Made by a program: the position numbers and the translations under genes. From contig JALNZH010000105.1 of NCBI GenBank assembly GCA_023229405.1, positions 1 to 10,743 of the forward strand: a stretch of DNA of 10,743 bases, read 5' to 3'. This document shows positions 1 through 5,791 of the stretch, one piece after another. The DNA comes from Bacteroidota bacterium (GTDB lineage: Bacteria > Bacteroidota > Ignavibacteria > UBA10030 > UBA8401). Numbering within the stretch: position 1 is the first letter of the stretch; the number at the start of each line of letters is the position of its first letter. Below the pieces are notes generated by a model. The model saw only the letters and a program-made list of their open reading frames with translations. It made no database searches and was not told where the DNA came from.

Positions 1-119
1 AAGGATGTCTCCGTTTCAAAAAACCGGAACTGATTCCCTTTAAACTTATCGGTGAACTGGCGAGGAAAATTTCTGCAAAAGAATGGATCGCGATCTACGA
101 AAAGGCTATCAAACGATAA
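1..119 (+). CDS. DUF1801 (YdhG-like) domain protein, C-terminal fragment
   Basis: Only the last 38 or so codons are present; the frame enters at base 3 and stops at TAA 117-119. The peptide starts GCLRFKKPELIPFKLIGELA and ends in IAIYEKAIKR. GCxRFKK followed by a short helical tail resembles the C-terminus of small (about 120-150 residue) DUF1801/YdhG-type proteins, whose fold is that of the YdhG/frataxin-like 'iron chaperone' group; their biochemical role is not established. The gene converges on the MBL nuclease gene. The assignment rests on a short tail, so it is moderate, but the reading frame is clear. Confidence 0.6.
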   Translation, partial: GCLRFKKPELIPFKLIGELARKISAKEWIAIYEKAIKR

Positions 120-248
120 TCCACCATCCGCCTCGCCTTAGCAGGAGTGTTCTAAACAATTTTGAGACATCGTCATTCTAAAACCCGTTCGACAATTCAT
201 CATCGTCTGAATGTAGAATAACTCGATTCAAGTATTGATAAAATATTC

Positions 249-468
249 GTAACTACTCAGTGTAAATTTTATTAGGCTAAATATATTGGTTATGCTGAGC
301 GCACGGATGACCGACACAGGCGGGTAGGCAACACAGAATCTGTATTACACATCATCGAATTTGTTACTCTCCGTATCGGATTCTTTGCTTCATTCTGCTA
401 TATAACAGCAGAACTCGTTCAGAATGTCGAGGATAGTATATTGATTGTTACCATCACCGAGTAGTTAC
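249..468. mobile_element. 220-bp MITE, IS66-like ends, with 8-bp target duplication
   Basis: The ends are GTAACTACTCAGTG (249-262) and CACCGAGTAGTTAC (455-468), a 14-bp terminal inverted repeat with one mismatch. Both sides are flanked by the same 8 bases, AAATATTC (241-248 and 469-476), a perfect target-site duplication. No transposase is encoded, so the element is non-autonomous. IS66-family elements are known for GTAA ends and 8-bp duplications, so an IS66-type transposase elsewhere in the genome is the likely mobilising enzyme (inference). Inside lie a dispersed repeat (295-329) and a hairpin TTCTGCT/AGCAGAA (393-399 with 407-413). The right duplication ends 4 bases before the stop codon of the MBL gene, so the insertion just missed that frame. 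It fills most of the 360-bp gap between the two convergent genes; nothing else was seen in 120-240. Confidence 0.7.
295..329. repeat. dispersed intergenic repeat, copy 1
   Basis: The segment begins CTGAGCGCAC, continues GGATGACCGACAC to 317, and is followed by GGCGGGTAGGC (319-329). The first part matches 4811-4834 upstream of gmk (CTGAGCGGAG then TCGATGAGCGACAC) at most positions with one length difference. The second part is the exact reverse complement of GCCTACCCGCC at 3381-3391. Short modules reused in three gene gaps indicate a genome-wide dispersed repeat family; function unknown. Confidence 0.5.
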
Positions 469-479
469 AAATATTCTTC

Positions 480-1877
480 TTACAACTCAAACTTCTGCAA
501 CCGCTCCGGTATATCAATCTGCCGGAACTTCTGTTCCTGTAACGATGTCGCATACCGTTCCGCCCTCTCCAGATCGCCGTGAACAAGAAAAATATTCTTT
601 AATTGCGACTTGTCAAACGGTTTCATATACCCAAGCAATTCATTATTGTCTGCGTGTGCGCTGAACGAGTTCATCACTACGACTTCACAATTCAGTTTTT
701 TTACTTCTCCGAAGATCGAAATCTCCGGGTTCCTGTCTACAATTTTCCTTCCCAGCGTATGTTCTGCCTGATACCCGACAATCATCACCGTGTTGTTCGG
801 ATTTTCCACATTGTTGTTCAGATGATGCACAATCCGTCCTGCCTCGCACATTCCCGACGCTGCGATGATCATGCATGATTCTCTCTTTTCGTTCAATCCT
901 TTCGATTCTTCCGCATCGCGGATGAAATGAAGCCGTTCAAATCCGAACACATCGTCGTCGCTTTTAAGAATTTCATTCGTCTCGTCGTCAAAACATTCTG
1001 GATGCTTCCGGAAAATTTCGGTCGCTTTCATCGACAGAGGACTATCCACAAAGACAGGAATATCGGGTAACAGTCCTTCGTTTTTTAGATTGTTCAGCTG
1101 GTAGACCAGGTCTTGCGTTCTGCCAACACTGAATGACGGCACAATAATTTTTCCACCCCGATCCATTGTCCGCCGCACAACTTCCAATAATTGTTTCGAT
1201 GATTCTTCCGCCGGCGCATGGAGTTTGCCCCCGTATGTGCTTTCGCAGATCAGCGCGGAAACATTTCCCATATACTCCGGGTCTTTCAGGATCGGCAAAT
1301 TCGGTCTCCCCACATCGCCGGTAAATCCCAAATAAAATAATTTTTTTTCACGCTCGTCAATGGCCAGACGGACCGATGCGGATCCAAGGATATGACCTGC
1401 GTCGAAATATTTTCCACTGATACCGTCCGATACTTCAAAATCCGTCCGGTATGGAATTTCCACTAGCAGTTCCAGCATCGGTTCAACATCTTCCGTTGTA
1501 TACAACGGATCGATCGGGGATAATTTCTTCTTTGCCCGGCGTTTGTTTACAAACTCCACATCCTTCTCCTGAATATGGCCGCTGTCCATCAGCATAATGC
1601 GGCACAGATCCGCCGTTGCCGGAGTGCAATAAATATTTCCGCTGAATCCGTTCTTTACAAGGTTGGGCAAGTTTCCAGCATGATCGATATGCGCGTGCGA
1701 AAGAACGACCGCATCGATCGTCGACGGATCGAACGGAAAGTGTTTATTACGCTCGTACGTTTCTGCGCGACGTCCTTGAAACATCCCGCAATCGAGCAGG
1801 ATTTGTTTTCCGTTGACGCGGAGCAGATGCATAGAACCGGTGACAGTGCGTGCGGCGCCGAGAAATTGTAGTTCCAT
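480..1877 (-). CDS. beta-CASP metallo-beta-lactamase fold RNA-processing nuclease
   Basis: A 465-residue, apparently complete member of the CPSF73/YSH1-like bacterial MBL group, expected to be a zinc-dependent nuclease acting on RNA in the cytoplasm. Metal-binding motifs are visible: HAHIDH at 61-66, His162 in the DAGHILGSA segment, and Asp188 in TGDVG. The inserted beta-CASP domain shows motif A Glu212 (CEST), motif B around His351-352 after the ASGMCEAGR segment, and motif C His408 in SAHAD. The N-terminus MELQFLGAARTVTGS is typical of the family, and GTGAGG lies 7 bases before the ATG, supporting this start. It lies 118 bp downstream of the T9SS protein gene on the same strand and may share its transcript, although no functional link is evident. 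All key residues are present, so an active enzyme is expected; the RNA substrate cannot be told from sequence. Confidence 0.9.
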   Translation of the reverse strand: MELQFLGAARTVTGSMHLLRVNGKQILLDCGMFQGRRAETYERNKHFPFDPSTIDAVVLSHAHIDHAGNLPNLVKNGFSGNIYCTPATADLCRIMLMDSGHIQEKDVEFVNKRRAKKKLSPIDPLYTTEDVEPMLELLVEIPYRTDFEVSDGISGKYFDAGHILGSASVRLAIDEREKKLFYLGFTGDVGRPNLPILKDPEYMGNVSALICESTYGGKLHAPAEESSKQLLEVVRRTMDRGGKIIVPSFSVGRTQDLVYQLNNLKNEGLLPDIPVFVDSPLSMKATEIFRKHPECFDDETNEILKSDDDVFGFERLHFIRDAEESKGLNEKRESCMIIAASGMCEAGRIVHHLNNNVENPNNTVMIVGYQAEHTLGRKIVDRNPEISIFGEVKKLNCEVVVMNSFSAHADNNELLGYMKPFDKSQLKNIFLVHGDLERAERYATSLQEQKFRQIDIPERLQKFEL

Positions 1878-1924
1878 ATTGAAGCCTCACAAATGTGGAC
1901 AATCAATGAAGAGCGTGATACTTT

Positions 1925-1962
1925 TCTTGATAACATACAAAACCAATGCACGCTTATCAAGA
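1925..1962 (-). other. 9-bp inverted repeat in the spacer between the two minus-strand genes
   Basis: TCTTGATAA (1925-1933) and TTATCAAGA (1954-1962) are perfect inverted arms around a 20-base loop. No T-run follows on the minus strand, so this is not a standard terminator. It could be an operator-like site or an RNA stem downstream of the T9SS cargo gene. Chance occurrence is possible in this AT-rich spacer. Confidence 0.3.
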
Positions 1963-1995
1963 TTCAAATTAGTGTCACGGTGAAAAGGTTATTGG

Positions 1996-3231
1996 TCAGC
2001 GCAGCAACAGCATTTTTTTCGTTGCTGTGTGCGTCCCGATTCGGAGCGTGTAGTAGTACATTCCGCTGAAAAGATCATCGGAGTGCACTTGCACCGAATG
2101 TTCGCCTGCATTCTGCCACTGATCCACCGGCATAGCGGATATTCTGCCCAGCAGATCTGTAACAGTCAATGTTACGTGTCCACCGACCGCGATCGTATAC
2201 GAAATGGTGGTAGAAGGATTGAAAGGATTGGGATAATTTTGTTTCAGTTGAAAATAGTGTGCGATCGTTCCTTTTTCCGGATCTTCTGAAGTAATGGCAA
2301 GAATCTTTGAAAGATTGTTTGTCATAAAAATACCGTCGAGGGTTCCCGCAATAATCATCGTATCGGCGAACAATGCAAGAGAATAAATCTTTGTCACGGT
2401 TAACCCGTAATTTATTTGTCTCCAGTGTGCCCCGTTATCCGGCGAAGAATAAAAACCACTGTCGTGCGTCGCGGCAAAGAGCGTTCCATCGTTGCGGCGA
2501 AGCAGCATGTTAATAGTGGAAGGAGGACCGGCGCCGTTCCATGTGTTCGATTCTTCATGATAGGAAAAAATGGAAGCTGATAAATCGTTTTCATGATGGT
2601 ACGTCCCCGCGGTAATTTTTCCCAGCGGAGAAATATTCAACGCATACACAGGCGACGACAGCGTGGAATGATACGACCATTGAACACCATTATCCGTTGA
2701 GCGGAACACCATCGCTCCTTTTGCAGCGACAATGGTTTCTCCGTTCCTCGCAATCACTCCGGCGCCGATCGGTACGGAAATCCAGGATATCCCTGTATCG
2801 GTGGAACGCAGCAGTCTTCCCTCCGCTTCAATAAAAATATGCCCATTCGCATTGACGGCGCGTAGATCGGCGTACAGTTTGTTGGACGGTACAACAATCC
2901 ATGTATCGCCGGCATTCGTGGAACGGAACACACCCCGGGACCAGAGCGAAGCAATCATGTCGCCGCCCGGTCTCACTGCAAACGACCAGACTCCATCAGT
3001 AAACGGCGCAACCTGTTGCCACGTTTTCCCCGTATCGGAGGACCGATAAATCCCATCATTGTAGACAGCGGCAAATATTCTTCCCTGAACATCAACAGCA
3101 AGATTCATCGCAGCCCCGATGTTGCTTCCCGGTTTTTGGTGCCATAACTGAACGGGAAATTGAGCATACGTCATCGACACCAACAAACTTAGCATCATTA
3201 CCGAACAAAAAATTATTCTCTTATTGCACAT
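1996..3231 (-). CDS. secreted BNR/sortilin-like repeat protein with T9SS type A sorting domain
   Basis: 411 residues. Residues 1-23 form a Sec signal peptide (basic start, hydrophobic stretch IIFCSVMMLSLLVSM, cleavage expected after TYA). Residues 25 to about 310 contain repeated BNR/YCF48-like blades with the pattern (I/V/L)(Y/F/L)RS(S/T)-D-x-G-x-x-W: IYRSSDTGKTW, VFRSTNAGDTW, LLRSTDTGISW, VFRSTDNGVQW, FYSSPDNGAHW, suggesting a beta-propeller. Residues about 326-411 form a type A T9SS C-terminal domain: YFQLKQNYPNPFNPSTTI, a beta-rich segment, then GMYYYTLRIGTHTATKKMLL. Such domains direct passage through the outer membrane and are removed or anchored at the surface. The ligand or substrate is unknown; no catalytic motif was seen. 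The ATG at 3229-3231 is the only start giving a full signal peptide, and it has no evident Shine-Dalgarno site. It is divergent from yicC across a 650-bp gap. Confidence 0.85.
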   Translation of the reverse strand: MCNKRIIFCSVMMLSLLVSMTYAQFPVQLWHQKPGSNIGAAMNLAVDVQGRIFAAVYNDGIYRSSDTGKTWQQVAPFTDGVWSFAVRPGGDMIASLWSRGVFRSTNAGDTWIVVPSNKLYADLRAVNANGHIFIEAEGRLLRSTDTGISWISVPIGAGVIARNGETIVAAKGAMVFRSTDNGVQWSYHSTLSSPVYALNISPLGKITAGTYHHENDLSASIFSYHEESNTWNGAGPPSTINMLLRRNDGTLFAATHDSGFYSSPDNGAHWRQINYGLTVTKIYSLALFADTMIIAGTLDGIFMTNNLSKILAITSEDPEKGTIAHYFQLKQNYPNPFNPSTTISYTIAVGGHVTLTVTDLLGRISAMPVDQWQNAGEHSVQVHSDDLFSGMYYYTLRIGTHTATKKMLLLR

Positions 3232-3320
3232 CGTATAATATACAACTTATGACGTTTTTTGAAAAACGAATAAATCACAATATTTTACTCTCAGAAACAT
3301 CTGATAAATCTCATCTCAAT

Positions 3321-3452
3321 GTCATTCCGAGAATTGCCTGCCGGTCCCAAAGGAGCACCGTTGGTGAAAGGGAGAAACGAGCCTACCCGCCGGCGATCAG
3401 TCGGGGAATCTCGTTTTCCCTTTCGATGGGTAGAACAAGATTCTTCGCGACG
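3321..3452. repeat. dispersed palindromic repeat with strong stem-loop
   Basis: The core is a near-perfect stem: GAAAGGGAGAAACGAG (3366-3381) pairs with CTCGTTTTCCCTTTC (3410-3424), 15 pairs with a single bulged base, and a 28-base loop containing a further CCCG/CGGG stem (3386-3389 with 3402-3405). It is flanked by GTCATTCCGAG (3321-3331) and GATTCTTCGCGAC (3439-3451), modules that resemble dispersed intergenic repeats I have seen in other genomes. GCCTACCCGCC (3381-3391) also occurs inverted in the MITE at 319-329. No T-run follows, so it is not a standard terminator. Open frames running through it show no family signature and I regard them as non-coding. Confidence 0.5.
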
Positions 3453-3495
3453 TTTATACTTAGTGAAACGAATGTGCTTAGAATAACAAAGAATA

Positions 3496-3608
3496 ACCTG
3501 TTTTTCAGATGTTTCTCTTTTTTACTTACGGCATTGGGAGTGCCGGAAGGAAGGTGGCGCACACCTGCCGTTCTTCGTAAAACGCCCTTACATCATCCCT
3601 GTGAAGGT
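3496..3608 (+). other. rod-like foldable segment, possible non-coding RNA
   Basis: Nested pairings can be drawn by eye: ACCT 3496-3499 with AGGT 3605-3608, GATGT 3508-3512 with ACATC 3590-3594, TTTTAC 3520-3525 with GTAAAA 3577-3582, ACGGCA 3528-3533 with TGCCGT 3566-3571, and GTGC 3540-3543 with GCAC 3559-3562. The apex carries CCGGAAGGAAG (3543-3553), identical to the core loop of bacterial SRP 4.5S RNA. The flanking symmetric loop and helix of SRP RNA are not reproduced, so I do not call it ffs. A + strand terminator lies downstream at 3790-3822. Low confidence. Confidence 0.2.
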
Positions 3609-3643
3609 AAGCCCTTATTGTATAACTCTTTGCAGATTCCGAG

Positions 3644-3737
3644 TTATCAACCCGACAGAAATATCCCCAAAATATGCCCATATTCCAAATGATTATGCCC
3701 AAACTGGTGTGGATAACGTGTGGATGACGGTGGAAAG
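3644..3737. promoter_or_regulatory. cluster of DnaA-box-like 9-mers (possible origin or DnaA regulatory site)
   Basis: Against the DnaA-box consensus TTATNCACA the region holds TTATCAACC (3644, 7/9), ATATCCCCA (3661, 7/9), ATATGCCCA (3672, 7/9) and TTATGCCCA (3693, 8/9) on +. On - it holds TTATCCACA (3708-3716, perfect), TCATCCACA (3719-3727, 8/9) and a weak site at 3729-3737. Several successive starts are 11, 21, 11 and 10 bases apart, matching helical turns. The cluster sits where gene direction diverges (minus genes to the left, plus genes to the right), and an AT-rich stretch (3738-3787) follows. It could be a replication origin or a DnaA-responsive promoter of the yicC-to-dnaB cluster. 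dnaA is not in the window. Confidence 0.4.
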
Positions 3738-3744
3738 GTTTTTC

Positions 3745-3775
3745 TTGTCTGCCCCTTTGAATTTTCGTATTTTTG
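3745..3775 (+). promoter_or_regulatory. Bacteroidota-type promoter candidate for the yicC cluster
   Basis: TTG (3745-3747), 20 bases, then TATTTTTG (3768-3775), an exact fit to the Bacteroidota -7 element TAnnTTTG with a -33 TTG at acceptable spacing. Transcription would begin near 3782, giving a leader of about 100 bases before the yicC ATG at 3882, and passing at once into the terminator hairpin at 3790-3822. It sits just after the DnaA-box cluster. Confidence 0.4.
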
Positions 3776-3789
3776 TATGGAAAATCTCG

Positions 3790-3822
3790 ACCTTTGGGGG
3801 GTACTTCTCCAAAGGTTTTTTT
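3790..3822 (+). terminator. intrinsic terminator upstream of yicC
   Basis: ACCTTTGGGG (3790-3799) pairs with CTCCAAAGGT (3807-3816) with one G-U pair and a 7-base loop, immediately followed by a run of Ts to 3822. This is a canonical Rho-independent terminator on +. No protein gene precedes it on this strand, since the region is divergent. It must therefore end either a small RNA from 3232-3789 or a short transcript from the promoter at 3745-3775 (attenuation). Confidence 0.6.
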
Positions 3823-3881
3823 GTCAGATGAACGAACAAGTTCCTGAGGTCTTGGGAACTTTTAGAATTTCGCCAAACTTT

Positions 3882-4760
3882 ATGATCGAAAGCATGACCG
3901 GATTCGGTTCAGGGGAAGCCTCTGCAAAAGGGGTCACCTTTACCGTAGAATTACGTAGTGTGAACAACCGCTTTTTGGAAATCTCCACCCGTGCACCAAA
4001 GGTAATTTCACAACGCGAAAATGAGATTAAAGAGATCGTCAAGTCCAAGATTGCACGGGGAAAAATTTCCCTGAGCGCAACGAAAGAAGATGAGAGTGAA
4101 GGCGAGTTGTCGATCTCTATAAATAAGAAACGTGCAAAAGAGATTCACTCCGTGCTGGAACAATTACGAAAGACAACAAAGATTAAAGAATCGGTAAAAC
4201 TGGAACATCTGCTCCACTTCTCCGAAATTTTTGAAACGAAAGAAGTGATTGAAGATGAAACAGAATGGAATGTGTTCCGACAGGCGCTGACAAAAGCGAT
4301 AGACGGATTGAAGAAGATGCGGGAAAAAGAAGGGGCGGAACTATCGCGTGATTCGAAGGAACGGATTCAAAAGATCAACAAAAGCATCGACACAGTAGAA
4401 CAACTGTCTAAAAAAAGGATCCCCGAAGAACGAAAACGACTGAACGAAAAAATCGCACAGTTGGTGGAAGACAAAGGGATCATCAATACACAACGGTTGG
4501 AACTGGAGATCGCAATCCTTTCGGAAAAATTGGACGTCACCGAAGAGTGCGTACGTTTCCGTAGCCACAACAAATTTTTTCTTGAAGCGCTCCAGTCGAA
4601 GGAATCCGAAGGACGTAAGCTGAACTTCCTGATTCAGGAAATGGGACGCGAAGCGAACACTATAGGATCAAAATGCAATGATGTGGAAATCGCTCATATC
4701 GTCGTAGGCATTAAGGAAGAACTAGAAAAGATCCGCGAACAGCTCCAGAATATCGAATAA
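3882..4760 (+). CDS. yicC: YicC/YloC family endoribonuclease
   Basis: 292 residues, close to the 287 of E. coli YicC, a cytoplasmic metal-dependent endoribonuclease that works in small-RNA and mRNA turnover. The N-terminus MIESMTGFGSGEA matches the family signature MIxSMTGFG and fixes the start at 3882, although the frame is open for 54 more codons upstream. Residues 1-155 are the YicC-like N domain (ELRSVNNRFLEISTRAP at 24-40). Residues about 140-200 are highly charged and likely helical. The C-terminal DUF1732 domain (about 207-292) is strongly conserved: SEKLDVTEECVRFRSH, then GRKLNFLIQEMGREANTIGSK. There is no clear Shine-Dalgarno site. It is the first gene of a co-directional cluster; yicC next to gmk and rpoZ is a common bacterial arrangement. 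The promoter and terminator in its leader suggest regulated read-through (inference). Confidence 0.93.
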   Translation: MIESMTGFGSGEASAKGVTFTVELRSVNNRFLEISTRAPKVISQRENEIKEIVKSKIARGKISLSATKEDESEGELSISINKKRAKEIHSVLEQLRKTTKIKESVKLEHLLHFSEIFETKEVIEDETEWNVFRQALTKAIDGLKKMREKEGAELSRDSKERIQKINKSIDTVEQLSKKRIPEERKRLNEKIAQLVEDKGIINTQRLELEIAILSEKLDVTEECVRFRSHNKFFLEALQSKESEGRKLNFLIQEMGREANTIGSKCNDVEIAHIVVGIKEELEKIREQLQNIE

Positions 4761-4810
4761 CCGTTTTCGATGAACATTACGTATAAAGAATCCCGTTACA
4801 GCGTGTCACA

Positions 4811-4834
4811 CTGAGCGGAGTCGATGAGCGACAC
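4811..4834. repeat. dispersed intergenic repeat, copy 2, abutting gmk
   Basis: CTGAGCGGAG followed by TCGATGAGCGACAC is a diverged copy of 295-317. GTGTC (4803-4807) and GACAC (4830-4834) can pair as the base of an imperfect hairpin. The repeat ends 8 bases before the gmk ATG and takes the place where a ribosome binding site would be expected. Confidence 0.5.
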
Positions 4835-4842
4835 TGTTTTTC

Positions 4843-5409
4843 ATGAAAAATCCGAAACTTTTTGCATTTGCGGCACCCAGCGGCGGCGGGAAAACATCCG
4901 TCATTAAACCGCTGCTGAAGAAATACTCGGAGATTGAATTCTCCGTTTCGGCAACCACGCGATCCATGCGTCCCGGCGAAACCAACGGAAAAGATTATTT
5001 TTTCCTGTCGAAACAGGACTTCGAAGCACTGATCGCCAGTGGCGGATTTGTAGAGCATGAGTTTTTTTTTGACAATCACTACGGAACGCTGAAGCGTGAA
5101 GTGGACCGGGCGTTGAAGACAGGACATTCGATGATTTTCGATGTGGATGTGAAAGGAGCTCTTTCCATCCGCGCAATGTATCCGAATGAAAGCGTACTGA
5201 TTTTTATCGTGCCACCGAGTTTGGAAATACTTGAGCAGCGTCTGCGCAACCGGGGCACCGAAGACGAACAGAAAGTGCGCAACCGATTACAGCGCGCAGC
5301 GATGGAAATGGAAACGGGCAAACAGTTTGATGCAATTGTGGTAAACGATGCGCTGGAACTGGCGATCGCGGAAGTTGATACGATTATTACGAAACATATT
5401 TTTTCATAA
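4843..5409 (+). CDS. gmk: guanylate kinase
   Basis: 188 residues. It phosphorylates GMP (and dGMP) with ATP to GDP, an essential cytoplasmic step in guanine nucleotide supply. The P-loop is APSGGGKTS at 11-19. The GMP-binding region includes SATTR at 36-40 and RPGE at 43-46, with Tyr52 and the FVEHEFFFDNHYGT segment (69-82). DVDVKGA at 100-106 follows, and the lid arginines lie in EQRLRNRGTEDE (131-142). All expected segments are present, and the length is slightly under E. coli Gmk (207). The ATG at 4843 is the only ATG after an in-frame stop at 4825-4827. It has no Shine-Dalgarno site; a dispersed repeat lies directly upstream. The gap to rpoZ is 19 bp. Confidence 0.95.
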   Translation: MKNPKLFAFAAPSGGGKTSVIKPLLKKYSEIEFSVSATTRSMRPGETNGKDYFFLSKQDFEALIASGGFVEHEFFFDNHYGTLKREVDRALKTGHSMIFDVDVKGALSIRAMYPNESVLIFIVPPSLEILEQRLRNRGTEDEQKVRNRLQRAAMEMETGKQFDAIVVNDALELAIAEVDTIITKHIFS

Positions 5410-5428
5410 CATCACAGAGGCAAACACA

Positions 5429-5740
5429 ATGGCAATTAAAACACTCGAGATCAAAACACTCGAATCAAAAGCAGCGAACGTGTATGAAGCAATCGTGGTC
5501 ATGTCCAAACGTGCACGACAGATCAACGAAGAGACGAAAATGGAATTTTCGCAGCGCATTGAAAACCTCGTTGCTCTTCCGAATGCGAACGACGATATGG
5601 ACGAAGAGATCTCCAATCCCGATCAGTTAAAGGTCAGCCTGGAATTTGAAGCGCGCCCGAAACCGACCGAAGAGGCGATCGAGGAACTGTTGGCTGATCA
5701 ATTGGAATATCGGTACAAAGAACCCGAAGTAAAGAAATAA
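5429..5740 (+). CDS. rpoZ: DNA-directed RNA polymerase omega subunit (Rpb6-like)
   Basis: 103 residues. Omega helps fold the beta' subunit and assemble RNA polymerase. The core NVYEAIVVMSKRARQIN (residues about 18-34) corresponds to the conserved helix in which omega/Rpb6 proteins carry an AxxRARQI-type motif. A middle segment, FSQRIENLVALPNAND, is followed by an acidic C-terminus typical of the Bacteroidota form. The frame is open further upstream, overlapping gmk, but ATG 5429 has AGAGG at 5416-5420 with an 8-base gap and starts in the expected place. gmk-rpoZ-coaBC is a widely conserved order, which strengthens the call. It ends immediately before a pair of hairpins leading into coaBC. Confidence 0.88.
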   Translation: MAIKTLEIKTLESKAANVYEAIVVMSKRARQINEETKMEFSQRIENLVALPNANDDMDEEISNPDQLKVSLEFEARPKPTEEAIEELLADQLEYRYKEPEVKK

Positions 5741-5747
5741 TTGGATC

Positions 5748-5788
5748 AACCTTTCGAGGATGTTGCACCTTCGGAAGGTTATCCTTCC
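5748..5788 (+). promoter_or_regulatory. two mutually exclusive stem-loops before coaBC
   Basis: Hairpin A pairs AACCTTTCGAGG (5748-5759) with CTTCGGAAGGTT (5769-5780), 12 pairs including two G-U, with a 9-base loop. Hairpin B pairs GGAAGG (5773-5778) with CCTTCC (5783-5788) around TTAT and ends 3 bases before the coaBC ATG. Both need 5773-5778, which is also the only purine-rich, ribosome-binding-like stretch near the start. A translational switch is plausible; no ligand or protein partner is known. Confidence 0.4.
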
Positions 5789-5791
5789 CCC

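Noticed and set aside
242..475. 21-bp terminal inverted repeats for the MITE
   Set aside because: The extra outer bases come from the 8-bp duplication AAATATTC, which is nearly self-complementary; the real inverted repeat is the inner 14 bp.
1893..1901. TGTGGACAA as another DnaA box
   Set aside because: A lone one-mismatch site; a couple are expected by chance in a window this size, and no neighbours support it.
3235..3263. TTCAAA-17-TATTAT as a promoter for the T9SS gene on -
   Set aside because: The -10 element ends only 3 bases before the ATG, putting the start site inside the start codon; also a weak -35 and not the Bacteroidota consensus.
3543..3553. SRP RNA gene (ffs) from CCGGAAGGAAG
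   Set aside because: The bases flanking the loop do not match the conserved symmetric loop or the next helix; kept only as a low-confidence structured segment.
3249..3692. A 147-codon open frame on + in the divergent intergenic region
   Set aside because: It crosses the palindromic repeat, has no recognisable domain or ribosome site, and its composition looks non-coding.
3601..3831. A 76-codon open frame on + before yicC
   Set aside because: It runs through the DnaA-box cluster, promoter and terminator and shows no family signature.
3720..3881. Longer N-terminus for YicC starting at 3720 or 3828
   Set aside because: The family begins at MIxSMTGFG, which fits ATG 3882; the upstream part includes the terminator hairpin.
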